Below, one piece after another: positions 40,452 to 49,543 of a stretch of DNA of 64,000 bases; the first letter of the stretch is position 1; every line of letters starts with the position of its first letter. A program made the position numbers and the translations under genes. The stretch is from Blautia obeum ATCC 29174 (GTDB taxonomy: Bacteria > Bacillota > Clostridia > Lachnospirales > Lachnospiraceae), in assembly GCF_025147765.1 (NCBI RefSeq), contig NZ_CP102265.1, positions 2,357,001 to 2,421,000 of the forward strand, given 5' to 3'. The notes beneath the pieces are model-generated. The model had not been told where the DNA came from. It did no database searches and saw only the letters and a program-made list of their open reading frames with translations.

Positions 40452-40520
40452 ATTGCTCGCCACCTGCAGAGGTGTGAGTCATCTCACATCTGATATAATC
40501 AACTTTTTCCACTCAGCCAT

Positions 40521-42167
40521 TTATAACTGAACAACCTCTGTATATGCATTATTCGACAATGGATCACGTTTCTCATAATCAAACAGAATCACCGTTCCAT
40601 TCTCAAACACTTCAATATGTGCTGTTTTGGAAACCTGGTTATTCTTCCGGTAGTTCCATACTGCTGTCTCATACTGTTTCTGATCCGGAGCAAATACAGG
40701 GCGCTTCTTAAGTTTTTCTCTCAGGTAAAGATCATACAACATTTTCTGTGCAGCTACTTCTGTCGGAACATCTGTTTCTTCTTGCAGATATTCCAAAAGT
40801 ATCTCATAACGCCGCATCCTGGAATGCGAGATCTCACTGTAACCTTTTTTCTCATAAAAAGAACCCAGTTTCTCGTAAAAAGTAAAAGCATCCTTTTCAA
40901 ACGGTACCAAATATTCCAGTGTATGCCAAAACTGACCACTATTATAATACACTTCTACCATACTTTCCACCATTTTTAATTTTAGAACTTCTCCATAGGT
41001 AAGCCAGTTCGTGGAAAGCACTTCATATGGTTCTTTTTCTTTATAAACGATTCCGTAGACTTCGGCCTCTTTCTGCATCAGCGAACCTTTCAGAACTTTC
41101 AGGAATCCAAGCTGAAGCTGATCCGGTTTCATCTGGTATACATCATTAAATGATTGATGAAAAGTATCATAATCCTCATACGGAAGCCCTGCAATCAGAT
41201 CCAGGTGTTGATGAATATTTCGGAAACTGTGAACTCTGTTTACACAATGTTCCAGTTTTTTCAGATCCATATGTCGGTGAATAGCCCGAATCGTCTCCGG
41301 ATTTGTTGACTGCACACCGATTTCCAGCTGAATCAGTCCAGGGCGCATCTGTGACATCAGCTCCATCTCTTCCTCTCGAAGGAGATCTGCGGAAATTTCA
41401 AAGTGAAAGTTTGTCACACCATTATCATGTTCCAGAATATATTTCCAGATTGTCATAGCATGTTCATGTTTACAGTTAAAAGTACGGTCCACAAATTTCA
41501 CCTGTGGAACTCTGTGATCTAGGAAAAACTGCAATTCTTTTTTGACCAGTTCCAAATCCCGGAAACGAAGTTTCTTATCTATGGAAGACAAACAGTAGCT
41601 ACAGGAAAACGGGCATCCCCTGCTGCTCTCATAATAAATGATTCTGTTCTCAAATTTCTCCAGATGCTCATAAACAAATGGAATTGCACTTAAATCCATC
41701 AGTTCCCGCCAGCCGTTATGAATGATCTTATCACCAGTTCTGTATGCAATTCCCGAAATTTCTTCAAGGCTGTCTTTCCCATCTATGTAAAATTCCAGAA
41801 GATCATGAAATGTTTTTTCGCCTTCTCCTACCATAACTCCGGTCATCTCCGGCATTTCTGTCAGGAATTTTTCAGCATCGTAAGAGACCTCCGGACCGCC
41901 TGCCCAAAAAGCTGTTTTTGGAAGTATCTTAACAAGATCACGAATCAGTTCCCGTACAAAAGAAATATTCCAGATATAGCAGGAGAAGCAGACAACGTCT
42001 GCTCCACTGCTGTAAATATCTTTCAGTATCTCATCCTTTGGCTGGTTGATCGTATACTCCCTAAGGATCACATGCTCATCATAATCAGATGAATATGCTT
42101 TCAAATCATACACAGCCAGATTTGAATGAATATATTTTGCATTGCATGCTGCAAGTAAGATTTTCAT
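40521..42167 (-). CDS. B12-binding-domain radical SAM protein (DUF4080 type)
   Basis: A 548-residue protein. Cobalamin-binding-like Rossmann domain (1-130; LLAACNAKYIHSNLAVYDL, then VVCFSCYIWN), a radical SAM domain with CPFSCSYC near 183-190 that binds the 4Fe-4S cluster, and a C-terminal DUF4080-like domain (about 375-545). The substrate is unknown; methylation or rearrangement is typical of the class. It lies 24 bases downstream of thioredoxin, so they may be co-transcribed. Confidence 0.88.
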   Translation of the reverse strand: MKILLAACNAKYIHSNLAVYDLKAYSSDYDEHVILREYTINQPKDEILKDIYSSGADVVCFSCYIWNISFVRELIRDLVKILPKTAFWAGGPEVSYDAEKFLTEMPEMTGVMVGEGEKTFHDLLEFYIDGKDSLEEISGIAYRTGDKIIHNGWRELMDLSAIPFVYEHLEKFENRIIYYESSRGCPFSCSYCLSSIDKKLRFRDLELVKKELQFFLDHRVPQVKFVDRTFNCKHEHAMTIWKYILEHDNGVTNFHFEISADLLREEEMELMSQMRPGLIQLEIGVQSTNPETIRAIHRHMDLKKLEHCVNRVHSFRNIHQHLDLIAGLPYEDYDTFHQSFNDVYQMKPDQLQLGFLKVLKGSLMQKEAEVYGIVYKEKEPYEVLSTNWLTYGEVLKLKMVESMVEVYYNSGQFWHTLEYLVPFEKDAFTFYEKLGSFYEKKGYSEISHSRMRRYEILLEYLQEETDVPTEVAAQKMLYDLYLREKLKKRPVFAPDQKQYETAVWNYRKNNQVSKTAHIEVFENGTVILFDYEKRDPLSNNAYTEVVQL

Positions 42168-42191
42168 GAATATACTAAACCCTTCCTGCTG

Positions 42192-42494
42192 TTATTCATC
42201 CAGAAGTTTCTTAAGGTCTTCTTTGGATGTCAGTCCAACCAGACGATGTACTTCCTGTCCGCCTTTAAAGATCAAAAGAGTCGGAATGCTCATAACCTTA
42301 AACTGCTGTGCAAGCCCCATTTCCTGGTCCACATCGATTTTGCCTACATTATAACCTTCTTCTGCCAGTGCTTCCACGATTGGGCCCTGACGCATGCAAG
42401 GTCCGCACCAGGTTGCCCAGAAATCAAGCAGGATTGGTTTTTCTGATTTTAAAACTTCTTCTTCAAAATTTTGTGATGTAATTGTTTTTGCCAT
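42192..42494 (-). CDS. trxA: Thioredoxin
   Basis: A 100-residue thioredoxin. Active site WATWCGPCMRQ (the usual K after the second Cys is M), the cis-Pro loop SIPTLLIFKGG near 71-81, and the C-terminal helix. Reduces protein disulfides with electrons from the thioredoxin reductase encoded just upstream at 42567-43472. GGAG lies before the ATG. Confidence 0.94.
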   Translation of the reverse strand: MAKTITSQNFEEEVLKSEKPILLDFWATWCGPCMRQGPIVEALAEEGYNVGKIDVDQEMGLAQQFKVMSIPTLLIFKGGQEVHRLVGLTSKEDLKKLLDE

Positions 42495-42566
42495 ACTAAT
42501 TCTCCTTTTCTGTATATACTATTATTCAGTATTTTTACTTTGATATTTTATTCATTTTGTTATTTT

Positions 42567-43472
42567 TCAGTCTGCTGCCTTTTTTCTCTGACGAACATAT
42601 TTACCGGCATTGATTCCCGCCATACTTCCCTCATAGACTGCCTTGGATACCTGCAGGAGTCCGCCTGTACAGTCCCCCGCCGCAAACAGACCCGGAATCG
42701 TTGTCTCCATCTCAGAATTGACTCTGACATTTCCTTTATCTGTCAGTTCCGCGCCCATCTGTCGTGCGATCTCAGTACTGCCGGCAGTCCCCAGTGCCAC
42801 AAACACCCCGTCTGCCGGATAAAATGATTCCCTGTCTTCATTTTCCATTGAAGCAACATCATGTTCCATCCGAATACCCGAAACGGTATCTCCACCCTCG
42901 ATTGCCTGAATTTTCATTGTGTTCACTGCAATCGGATGTTCTCTTGAAAACTCCGGTTCTCTGCCATTTGTATATATTGTCACTGATGAAGTTACATTTC
43001 GCAGTTCTTCCGCCTCATGAAGTGCAAAATCACTGTTTCCAATTACCGCCACATCGCGGTTTCTGTAGAAAAACGCATCACAGATCGCACAGTAACTGAC
43101 ACCCTTGCCTTCAAATTCCCGAATTCCCGGAATATTCGGTGCAGACCGCTTTCCGCCTGTTGCCAGAATCACACTTACTGTATCAAAGTTTCCAGCAGTC
43201 GTCTGGACTGTAAATGTATCAAATCCATTAATTCCAAGCACCTGTGCATCAATTATGCGAATGCTCAGAGCCTTTGCCTGTGCAACTCCTCTCTCATAAA
43301 GTTCTTCTCCTGAGAGTGGTCGTTCCAGGCCATAATAATTTTCAATTTTTTCTGCTTTTGCCAGTGCTCCGATTCCATTGTTGAGCAACAGTGGGGTTAA
43401 ATTACCTCTGGCAGCATACAGTGCCGCAGATATGCCTGCCGGACCTGCTCCGATAATAATTATATTTTCCAT
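42567..43472 (-). CDS. trxB: Thioredoxin reductase (NADPH/FAD)
   Basis: About 301 residues from the ATG at 43472 (CAGGTG upstream); a longer frame to 43493 lacks a ribosome site. FAD-binding IIIGAGPAGISAALYA near 5-20, redox pair CAIC near 131-134, NADPH-binding region VIGNSDFALHEAEELR near 150 and the C-terminal FAD motif GLFAAGDCTGG near 265. The NADPH loop reads GNSDFAL rather than the usual GGGNSA, so coenzyme preference could differ. Upstream of trxA. Confidence 0.87.
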   Translation of the reverse strand: MENIIIIGAGPAGISAALYAARGNLTPLLLNNGIGALAKAEKIENYYGLERPLSGEELYERGVAQAKALSIRIIDAQVLGINGFDTFTVQTTAGNFDTVSVILATGGKRSAPNIPGIREFEGKGVSYCAICDAFFYRNRDVAVIGNSDFALHEAEELRNVTSSVTIYTNGREPEFSREHPIAVNTMKIQAIEGGDTVSGIRMEHDVASMENEDRESFYPADGVFVALGTAGSTEIARQMGAELTDKGNVRVNSEMETTIPGLFAAGDCTGGLLQVSKAVYEGSMAGINAGKYVRQRKKAAD

Positions 43473-43729
43473 TTTATCACCTGAATTTCCCATTGCTTTA
43501 TAATATACACCATTCTTTTGAAAATTTCAGCTTTTATTCTTCCATTTTTCTCTTTCTATTATACTGGACTATTGTTATTTTCTCAAGAGAATTTGTCTTA
43601 TATAACTTTTTTGATACATAGTTTTTGCTGTTTTCTTAATTTTTTTACTGTTTTTTCTGTAATTTTTGTTACAATTATGATATATTTTTACTATGTTATG
43701 CTTGATTATAAACAAGGAGTTTAATCATC

Positions 43730-44914
43730 ATGAGAAGTTTTGAATATTACACACCTACAAAGGTGATTTTTGGAAAAGATACACATCTAAAAATTGGTGA
43801 ATTATTAAAAGATTATAACTGCCACAAAGTACTGATTCATTATGGCAGCGAAAGTGCTGTAAAATCCGGTCTGATTCACGAAATCAGTAATTGTCTCACT
43901 GAAGCAGGAATCGACTTTGTCACTTTGGGCGGAGTTGTCCCAAACCCACGTCTCTCCAAAGTACGAGAAGGTATCTCACTCTGTCAGAAAGAATCTGTGG
44001 ATTTCATTCTGGCTGTCGGTGGTGGAAGTGTTATTGATTCTGCAAAAGCCATTGGCTATGGTGTTGCCAATCCATGGACCGATGTCTGGAATTTTTTTCT
44101 CAAAACAGAGATTCCAAACGCCTGTCTTCCAATCGGCGCTATCCCTACGATTGCCGCTTCCGGAAGCGAAATGAGCGGTTCCTGTGTCATTACAAATGAA
44201 GATGGTTGGTTAAAACGTGGAAGCACCCGCAGTGACCTCTGTCGCCCGAAATTCACTCTGATGAACCCGCGACTCACCTATACTCTGCCGGAATATCAGA
44301 CCGAAAGTGGCTGTGTAGATATTCTTCTGCATACCATGGAACGTTATTTTGTCAACATCGAAACCATGGAGATCACTGACAGTATCAGTGAATCCCTGAT
44401 GCAGACCGTTATTTACAATGCACGAATCCTGCTGAACGAACCTGGTAACTACAATGCAAGAGCAGAGATCATGTGGGCAGGAAGTCTTTCTCATAACGGA
44501 TTGACCGGCTGTGGAACTGGTGGTGGTGACTGGGCCTGTCATCAGCTTGAACACGAACTTGGCGGACTTTACGATGTTACTCATGGTGCTGGTCTTGCTG
44601 CACTCTGGGGAAGCTGGGCACGTTATGTTTATGATGCTAATCCGGAGCGTTTCGCACAATTTGCCACCAACATCTTCGATATTCCATGTTTTGCTGATTA
44701 TGAAAATACAGCACTCGCCGGTATAGAAGCAATGGAAGACTTTTTCCGTTCAATCCATATGCCGACCAGCCTTCATGAACTAGGTCTGGATCTGACCGAC
44801 GAACAGATTCATGAACTGGCTTTCAAATGCAGTTTTGAAGATACACGTACCATTGGCGTTTTCAAACAGTTAAACATGAAAGACATGGAAAAAATTTACG
44901 CCATGGCAAGATAA
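43730..44914 (+). CDS. Iron-containing alcohol dehydrogenase
   Basis: A 394-residue group III alcohol dehydrogenase, like clostridial NADPH-dependent butanol dehydrogenases. The nucleotide-binding GGGSVIDSAKAIGYG lies near 96-110; metal ligands are expected at Asp near 197 (CVDILLHTMERY, with His) and at His residues in CHQLEHELGG and DVTHGAGLAAL. AAGGAG lies upstream of the ATG. Single gene between two terminator-like structures. It reduces aldehydes to alcohols during fermentation. Confidence 0.92.
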   Translation: MRSFEYYTPTKVIFGKDTHLKIGELLKDYNCHKVLIHYGSESAVKSGLIHEISNCLTEAGIDFVTLGGVVPNPRLSKVREGISLCQKESVDFILAVGGGSVIDSAKAIGYGVANPWTDVWNFFLKTEIPNACLPIGAIPTIAASGSEMSGSCVITNEDGWLKRGSTRSDLCRPKFTLMNPRLTYTLPEYQTESGCVDILLHTMERYFVNIETMEITDSISESLMQTVIYNARILLNEPGNYNARAEIMWAGSLSHNGLTGCGTGGGDWACHQLEHELGGLYDVTHGAGLAALWGSWARYVYDANPERFAQFATNIFDIPCFADYENTALAGIEAMEDFFRSIHMPTSLHELGLDLTDEQIHELAFKCSFEDTRTIGVFKQLNMKDMEKIYAMAR

Positions 44915-44946
44915 ATGATTTTACCTTTACTGATCACCAGATGATT

Positions 44947-44985
44947 AAAGGCAGGATATCCTGAATTTTCAGGTTCCTGCCTTTT
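44947..44985 (+). terminator. Terminator, probably bidirectional
   Basis: AAAGGCAGGA-TAT-CCTGAA with its complement TTCAGG-T-TCCTGCCTTT, followed by TTGTTTATTTTA. It lies between the dehydrogenase gene and the convergent 3D-domain gene, whose stop is 3 bases away. Confidence 0.8.
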
Positions 44986-44987
44986 GT

Positions 44988-46058
44988 TTATTTTATCAAA
45001 TATACTTCTGTATCATATGTACCTTTAGTCTCACCCTCAGCATGCGTTGCAACATAAATATCGATACGATTTTTCTTGATTGCACCACCACAGTCCTCTG
45101 CAACATAAACCTGTCCGTTGATCACTACTTTGCTTCCATACGGAATCACAGATGGATCTACTGCAATCGTATGATTGGTAGTTGCCGTTACGCCAGTCGA
45201 TGTAATTCCATTGGAATATGGTCCGCAACAGATACTGCACGGACAGTAATGTGTAATCTTAAATACGCCTAGATCCTGCAGATTTGCGTCTGAAGATGCC
45301 GCAACCGGTGTTCCGATCTGAACTCCGTTTTCTACTGAAACACCTGGGTCCACATCCTCCAGTGCATCTGCAAATACGCCCTCTCCACTGCTTTCATGGA
45401 GTGTTCCCGCATCTTTATCCTTATCAATTGTATCTGCTTCTTCTGTCACCGCATCCGGAAGGTCCAGACAGCTTGTTGGAATATAACCTTCTGCCTCTGT
45501 TCCATCATCATTCTGATAAGTAATCCGGCTCCATACTCCATTAACTGTTCCCGTCTGTTTCACTTCATCCAGCTGAAGAACTTCCCCTACTTCTTCCCCA
45601 TCTTTCCGGCTTGGATAATCCAGTACCGTAGCATCACTTTTTACTTCAACATCTTTATCTGCAGGCTGAATCTGATCCGTATCACTGAGCATCTGATTCT
45701 GAATGTATCCAATAACTTTGCTTTCATTTACTTCACAGGATACTTTGCTCCATCCATTATCACAGACTGCACTTCTCTCCAATGTATCACCCAGTGCAAC
45801 GTCCCCCATTTTTTCGCTGGATTCGCCTGGTTTTGAATAGATCCCGGCATTTTTGGCTGCAACATACACGGTATCCTGTATAGCTGCAACATTAACTGAA
45901 TTGCCGCTTCCATCCTCTGTTGAAAATGCCTGAAAAATTTTATTGTCTTCCTTATCAGCTTCTGTAACTGCCTGATAATCCTGTACCGCACCATACACCA
46001 GCGGTACATGACATGTCAAAGCAGTCCCCAGTAAAACTGCACATACCTTTTTTTTCAC
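44988..46058 (-). CDS. Secreted SH3-like and 3D-domain protein
   Basis: A 356-residue secreted protein with a GTG start behind GAGGTG. Signal peptide (about 1-24), then two SH3b-like domains (about 65-125 and 140-200), an acidic linker, and a C-terminal 3D domain with three key Asp residues (GITSTGVTATTNHTIAVDPS, then YVAEDCGGAIKKNRIDIYV). The 3D fold is that of a lytic transglycosylase domain, so it probably cuts cell-wall glycan, as YocH and stationary-phase Sps enzymes do. The HYCPCSICCGP Cys-rich loop is notable. Confidence 0.85.
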   Translation of the reverse strand: MKKKVCAVLLGTALTCHVPLVYGAVQDYQAVTEADKEDNKIFQAFSTEDGSGNSVNVAAIQDTVYVAAKNAGIYSKPGESSEKMGDVALGDTLERSAVCDNGWSKVSCEVNESKVIGYIQNQMLSDTDQIQPADKDVEVKSDATVLDYPSRKDGEEVGEVLQLDEVKQTGTVNGVWSRITYQNDDGTEAEGYIPTSCLDLPDAVTEEADTIDKDKDAGTLHESSGEGVFADALEDVDPGVSVENGVQIGTPVAASSDANLQDLGVFKITHYCPCSICCGPYSNGITSTGVTATTNHTIAVDPSVIPYGSKVVINGQVYVAEDCGGAIKKNRIDIYVATHAEGETKGTYDTEVYLIK

Positions 46059-46228
46059 AGGTTTTCACCTCATCTCTATAACTTTACGTTTCCCCATCTC
46101 TTACTCTGGCTTATTTTAGCACATGAAACGCATGATTTCAAATTTACACAGTTTTTTCACGAAATTTTAAGAAAATCCTTAGAATTTCTTTCTTTTCAAA
46201 AGCAGCTTTACCGATTACAATAATACCT

Positions 46229-46933
46229 ATGAAGAAGACACAAAAGATCAAACATAAAAAACACCCAAACAGCGTGCACCTTACCAAAAAAGCGCGTCTC
46301 ATAAAACGCCGGCATCAGATTCGCCGACAAAAACAGTTTCTCTGCTTCATACTGTTTCTTATCATAATCCTGTCTCTGTCCTTTCTTATTTTACGACCAC
46401 TCCGTACTTCCAGACAGACTCATATGATCAACTCTGCCTGCGAATCTTATCGCAGCGATGTAGAACAAGTTGCTGCAAAATACGATATGTCTGCATATGT
46501 AGATCTTATTCTGGCTCTTATGATGCAGGAAAGCTCCGGTCAGGGAACAGACGTTATGCAATCCTCTGAAGGTGCATATAACACACAATATCCTCAGACT
46601 CCAAACGGCATCACAGATGTAGATTATTCTATTGCCTGCGGAATTCAGGAACTGAAATATTCTATGACCAAAGCAGATGTTACAGGACCGAATGATATTG
46701 CCAACATCAAACTTGCTCTTCAGGGATACAATTTTGGAGCAGATGTCTATTTTAACTATCTGGAAAAAAATGGCATCACCTCCTGGTCTGAAGAAAGTTC
46801 AAAAGCTTTTGCCGAAATAGCAAGCGGAGAAACCGAGCGTTCCAAAGAAGATCCTCTATACGACACGGCCGGTCCATGGGACTATGGAGATCAGTATTAT
46901 CCGGAACATGTACTTCGTTACTATCATTCCTAA
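46229..46933 (+). CDS. Membrane-anchored lysozyme-like (CwlT-N type) protein
   Basis: A 234-residue protein: a very basic N-terminus, one membrane helix (FLCFILFLIIILSLSFLIL, about 37-58), and an extracellular muramidase domain with the catalytic Glu in MMQESSGQGTDVMQSSEG near 96, followed by the GITDVDYSIACGIQEL and YNFGADVYF segments of CwlT/Slt-like enzymes. The ATG lacks a ribosome site, and a possible TACAAT -10 lies 8 bases upstream, so translation may begin at the RNA 5' end. Confidence 0.82.
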   Translation: MKKTQKIKHKKHPNSVHLTKKARLIKRRHQIRRQKQFLCFILFLIIILSLSFLILRPLRTSRQTHMINSACESYRSDVEQVAAKYDMSAYVDLILALMMQESSGQGTDVMQSSEGAYNTQYPQTPNGITDVDYSIACGIQELKYSMTKADVTGPNDIANIKLALQGYNFGADVYFNYLEKNGITSWSEESSKAFAEIASGETERSKEDPLYDTAGPWDYGDQYYPEHVLRYYHS

Positions 46934-46992
46934 ATCACTTGATTCGTACAAAATGTTTTTTATAAATTTTTCAAATTTTTTCGAAAAAACAT

Positions 46993-47021
46993 TTGACAAC
47001 TACAATTATATCTGGTATTAT
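46993..47021 (+). promoter_or_regulatory. Promoter of tRNA-Gly
   Basis: TTGACA (46993-46998), a 17-base spacer and TATTAT (47016-47021), about 40 bases upstream of the tRNA. Confidence 0.75.
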
Positions 47022-47062
47022 ATGTCTTGTCGATGAGGAACGCACTTCTTCACAAGACATTT

Positions 47063-47135
47063 GCGATAGTGGCGTAGTTGGTAACGCGCGACCTTGCCAA
47101 GGTCGAGACCGCGGGTTCGAGCCCCGTCTATCGCT
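47063..47135 (+). tRNA. tRNA-Gly (GCC)
   Basis: A complete cloverleaf by eye: acceptor stem GCGATAG/CTATCGC, D-arm with GTAGTTGGTAAC, anticodon loop TTGCCAA with anticodon GCC, and T-arm GGTTCGAGCCC. The 3' CCA is not encoded. A terminator follows. Confidence 0.96.
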
Positions 47136-47146
47136 CTTTTTATTTT

Positions 47147-47170
47147 CCGGACTGTTATGTCCGGTTTTTT
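47147..47170 (+). terminator. tRNA terminator
   Basis: CCGGAC-TGTTAT-GTCCGG followed by TTTTTT. Confidence 0.85.
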
Positions 47171-47197
47171 GTTGCTATTTTTTTTCATAGCACAAAG

Positions 47198-47235
47198 AAA
47201 TGCTTCGGACTTTCAATAATATAGCCGAAGCATTT
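47198..47235. repeat. Unassigned hairpin
   Basis: Perfect 11-bp repeat AAATGCTTCGG/CCGAAGCATTT with a 16-base loop. It lies in the 283-base gap between the tRNA and the purH-like gene. A T-run on the minus strand is weak; it may be a second terminator. The remaining gap holds nothing else that I recognise. Confidence 0.5.
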
Positions 47236-47340
47236 CCCTCCGACTGTCCCAGCATCAGGTAATGTTTCTTCAGAGGTAAAAAATTCTTCCTCTTCCCCTC
47301 CTTTTTCCTGCTGCTAAACATAGCATATCATATTCTGAAA

Positions 47341-47370
47341 AAAAGAGAGGAAGCTTTTTCCTCTCTTTTT
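47341..47370 (-). terminator. Terminator of the purO-purH operon
   Basis: AGAGAGGAA-GCTTT-TTCCTCTCT with T-runs on both strands, about 50 bases after the stop of the purH-like gene. Confidence 0.8.
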
Positions 47371-47418
47371 CGGCATTTCCTGCAAATTAATTTTATGTTT
47401 AATATTCACTCATCATAA

Positions 47419-48603
47419 TCAATGATGGAATAAGCGAATTCCGGTAAATGCCATCGCCATTCCATATTTATTACAGGTTTCAATTACCGCATCGTCTCGC
47501 ACGGAACCGCCTGGCTGAGCAATAAACTTCACACCGCTCTTATGTGCTCTTTCAATATTGTCACTGAACGGGAAGAATGCATCCGAACCAAGTGTGACAT
47601 CTGTAAGCTGATCCAGCCATGCTCGCTTCTCTTCTCTTGTGAATACTTCCGGTTTCTCTGTAAATACATTTTCCCAAGCACCGTCAGCCAATACATCCAT
47701 GTACTCTTCTCCGATGTAGACATCAATTGCATTATCTCTCTCTGCACGGCTGATCGTATCTTTAAACGGAAGATTCAGTACCTTCGGGCTCTGACGCAGA
47801 AACCAGTTGTCTGCTTTCTGTCCGGCAAGTCTTGTACAATGTACACGCGACTGCTGCCCTGCTCCAACACCAATGGCCTGACCATCTTTAACAAAGCATA
47901 CCGAATTGGATTGTGTATATTTCAGAATGATCAGAGATACCTTCAGATCTCTCTTTGCTTCTTCGGTAAGTTCTTTGTTTTCTGTCACGATATTGGAAAT
48001 TAGTGCATCATCGATCGCAAGTTCCTGGCGTCCCTGTTCAAATGTCACACCAAATACCTGCTTGTGTTCCAGCGGAGCCGGTACATAATCCGGATCAATT
48101 TCAATCACATTATAATTTCCCTTTTTCTTCTGTTTCAGAATCTCCAGTGCCTCCTCTGTATATCCAGGTGCGATCACACCATCTGATACTTCCCTTTTAA
48201 TCAGCATAGCAGTATCTTTGTCACATACATCTGAAAGAGAAATAAAATCGCCAAAAGAAGACATTCTGTCTGCTCCACGGGCTCTCGCATATGCGCATGC
48301 CAGTGGAGAAAATTCTTTCCAGTTCATGTCATCTACCCAATAGATCTTTGCCAGTGTCTCTGTAAGAGGAAGTCCTACTGCAGCTCCTGCAGGTGAAACA
48401 TGTTTAAAAGAAGTTGCTGCCGGAAGTCCTGTTGCTTTCTTAAGATCACGAACCAGCTGCCATCCATTAAATGCATCAAGAAAATTGATATATCCAGGTT
48501 TTCCGGAAAGTACTTTGATCGGAAGATCCTGTCCCTCTTCCATATAGATTCTGGAAGGTTTCTGATTCGGGTTACATCCGTATTTTAACTGTAATTCTTT
48601 CAT
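47419..48603 (-). CDS. purH: AICAR transformylase, stand-alone (PurH C-terminal type)
   Basis: A 394-residue enzyme that carries the AICAR formyltransferase half of PurH (KYGCNPNQKPSRIY at the start, SFKHVSPAGAAVGL near 66-79, GVGAGQQSRVHCTRLA near 244 and SDAFFPFSDNIERA near 337) without the N-terminal MGS-like cyclohydrolase domain. It adds the formyl group from 10-formyl-THF to AICAR in the penultimate step of IMP synthesis. The last step is done by the PurO-type protein encoded directly upstream. AAGGAG precedes the ATG. Confidence 0.93.
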   Translation of the reverse strand: MKELQLKYGCNPNQKPSRIYMEEGQDLPIKVLSGKPGYINFLDAFNGWQLVRDLKKATGLPAATSFKHVSPAGAAVGLPLTETLAKIYWVDDMNWKEFSPLACAYARARGADRMSSFGDFISLSDVCDKDTAMLIKREVSDGVIAPGYTEEALEILKQKKKGNYNVIEIDPDYVPAPLEHKQVFGVTFEQGRQELAIDDALISNIVTENKELTEEAKRDLKVSLIILKYTQSNSVCFVKDGQAIGVGAGQQSRVHCTRLAGQKADNWFLRQSPKVLNLPFKDTISRAERDNAIDVYIGEEYMDVLADGAWENVFTEKPEVFTREEKRAWLDQLTDVTLGSDAFFPFSDNIERAHKSGVKFIAQPGGSVRDDAVIETCNKYGMAMAFTGIRLFHH

Positions 48604-48616
48604 CTCTATACTCTCC

Positions 48617-49330
48617 TTACTGATTTTTATTTACGATTTTTGTATTATATGTTCCTGTTGCAATATCAATATAACGTACAAACAAAGAAACCTTGTTATC
48701 TGCATTCAAACTGTTCCAGAGAAGTTCTGTGAATGCATCCATATCATCCGGGATATCGACCAGCTTTGGTTCACCCTCAAAGCTTGGTAACGGATTACCA
48801 TCGCATTTATAAGTATGAATGAAACGTCCCTCTCCTGCTACTGCTTTTTCGTAAGCATAGGTGTATCTCAGGCAGGAATCCGGATTACCATTGTCACTCT
48901 TGAGAATAGACATTGCATAACTGTAATTTCCGTTCTCAATATGCATAACACCTGAAATACGAGGTGTATAGTTCGGACCATCTGGCTCAAATTCACGTGA
49001 TCTTAAGGACTGCTCAAAAGTCAGCTGTTTATCCAATCCCTCATAAATAGTATCTGTCTGATCACCATTTGTCACAATTGTCTTATTTCCAAGAACACGT
49101 ACCGGAGCATAAATGATCAGGCTCGGATCTGTCAGTTTTGAAGGATCAAATGCCTGTGTACGAATTCCCTCACCATCTGTAACAAATACACGGTTTCTAC
49201 TGTTCTCACTTCTTCCCATGATGAAGTATGCGGTAACTGCCTTTGTTCCGTCTGCAGAACGTCCGATAATGATTCCTCTGCCCGGATAAGAATTGTTTTT
49301 CAGTTCATTTTCCAGTGAAATTTTTTCCAT
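48617..49330 (-). CDS. purO: IMP cyclohydrolase, PurO-type
   Basis: About 237 residues from the ATG at 49330, 9 bases behind GGAG. The sequence is that of archaeal-type PurO (SYPGRGIIIGRSADGTKAVT, then YFIMGRSENSRNRVF and EPDGPNYTPRISGVM), which closes the ring of FAICAR to give IMP. In many Firmicutes this is the N-terminal domain of PurH; here it is a separate, unrelated enzyme, matched by a shortened purH. It is the first gene of the operon, downstream of a ZTP riboswitch. Confidence 0.92.
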   Translation of the reverse strand: MEKISLENELKNNSYPGRGIIIGRSADGTKAVTAYFIMGRSENSRNRVFVTDGEGIRTQAFDPSKLTDPSLIIYAPVRVLGNKTIVTNGDQTDTIYEGLDKQLTFEQSLRSREFEPDGPNYTPRISGVMHIENGNYSYAMSILKSDNGNPDSCLRYTYAYEKAVAGEGRFIHTYKCDGNPLPSFEGEPKLVDIPDDMDAFTELLWNSLNADNKVSLFVRYIDIATGTYNTKIVNKNQ

Positions 49331-49365
49331 GATCATTCTCCTTTAGTGTGATAAAGTAAAGCGAC

Positions 49366-49498
49366 CGCCTGGGTAGTCTGTTTCCAGGCTGCCCAGGCGG
49401 TCGGCACGTTCACTTACTGCACTCCCTGTAGTTCATCCTACTTCCGCCAGTCATGCAGTCGTTGTAATCATAATATACTATCTTATTTCATTTAGCAA
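49366..49498 (-). promoter_or_regulatory. ZTP (pfl) riboswitch with promoter and terminator platform
   Basis: On the minus strand: promoter TTGCTA (49498-49493), 17-base spacer, TATTAT (49475-49470). Transcription would start near 49463. The leader carries ZTP-riboswitch signatures: ATGACTGGCGG at about 49455, GGGAGTGCA in the middle and the strictly conserved CCGCCTGGGCA at 49400-49390. The last segment also forms the 5' arm of a strong hairpin with CCCAGGCGG at about 49366. Ligand binding would keep CCGCCTGGGC in the aptamer and prevent termination. ZTP signals low 10-formyl-THF; here it would raise purO-purH. Confidence 0.9.
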
Positions 49499-49543
49499 GA
49501 ACAAAAATAAATACATCAGCTAAATATTTTTTATTCAGTTACT

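Noticed and set aside
42567..43472. Frameshifted or damaged trxB because of the unusual GNSDFAL motif
   Set aside because: The frame is complete and the FAD motifs and CAIC pair are intact; the change is a substitution, not damage.
49366..49400. Simple terminator upstream of purO
   Set aside because: The hairpin is real but its 5' arm is the conserved core of a ZTP aptamer, so it was recorded as part of a riboswitch.
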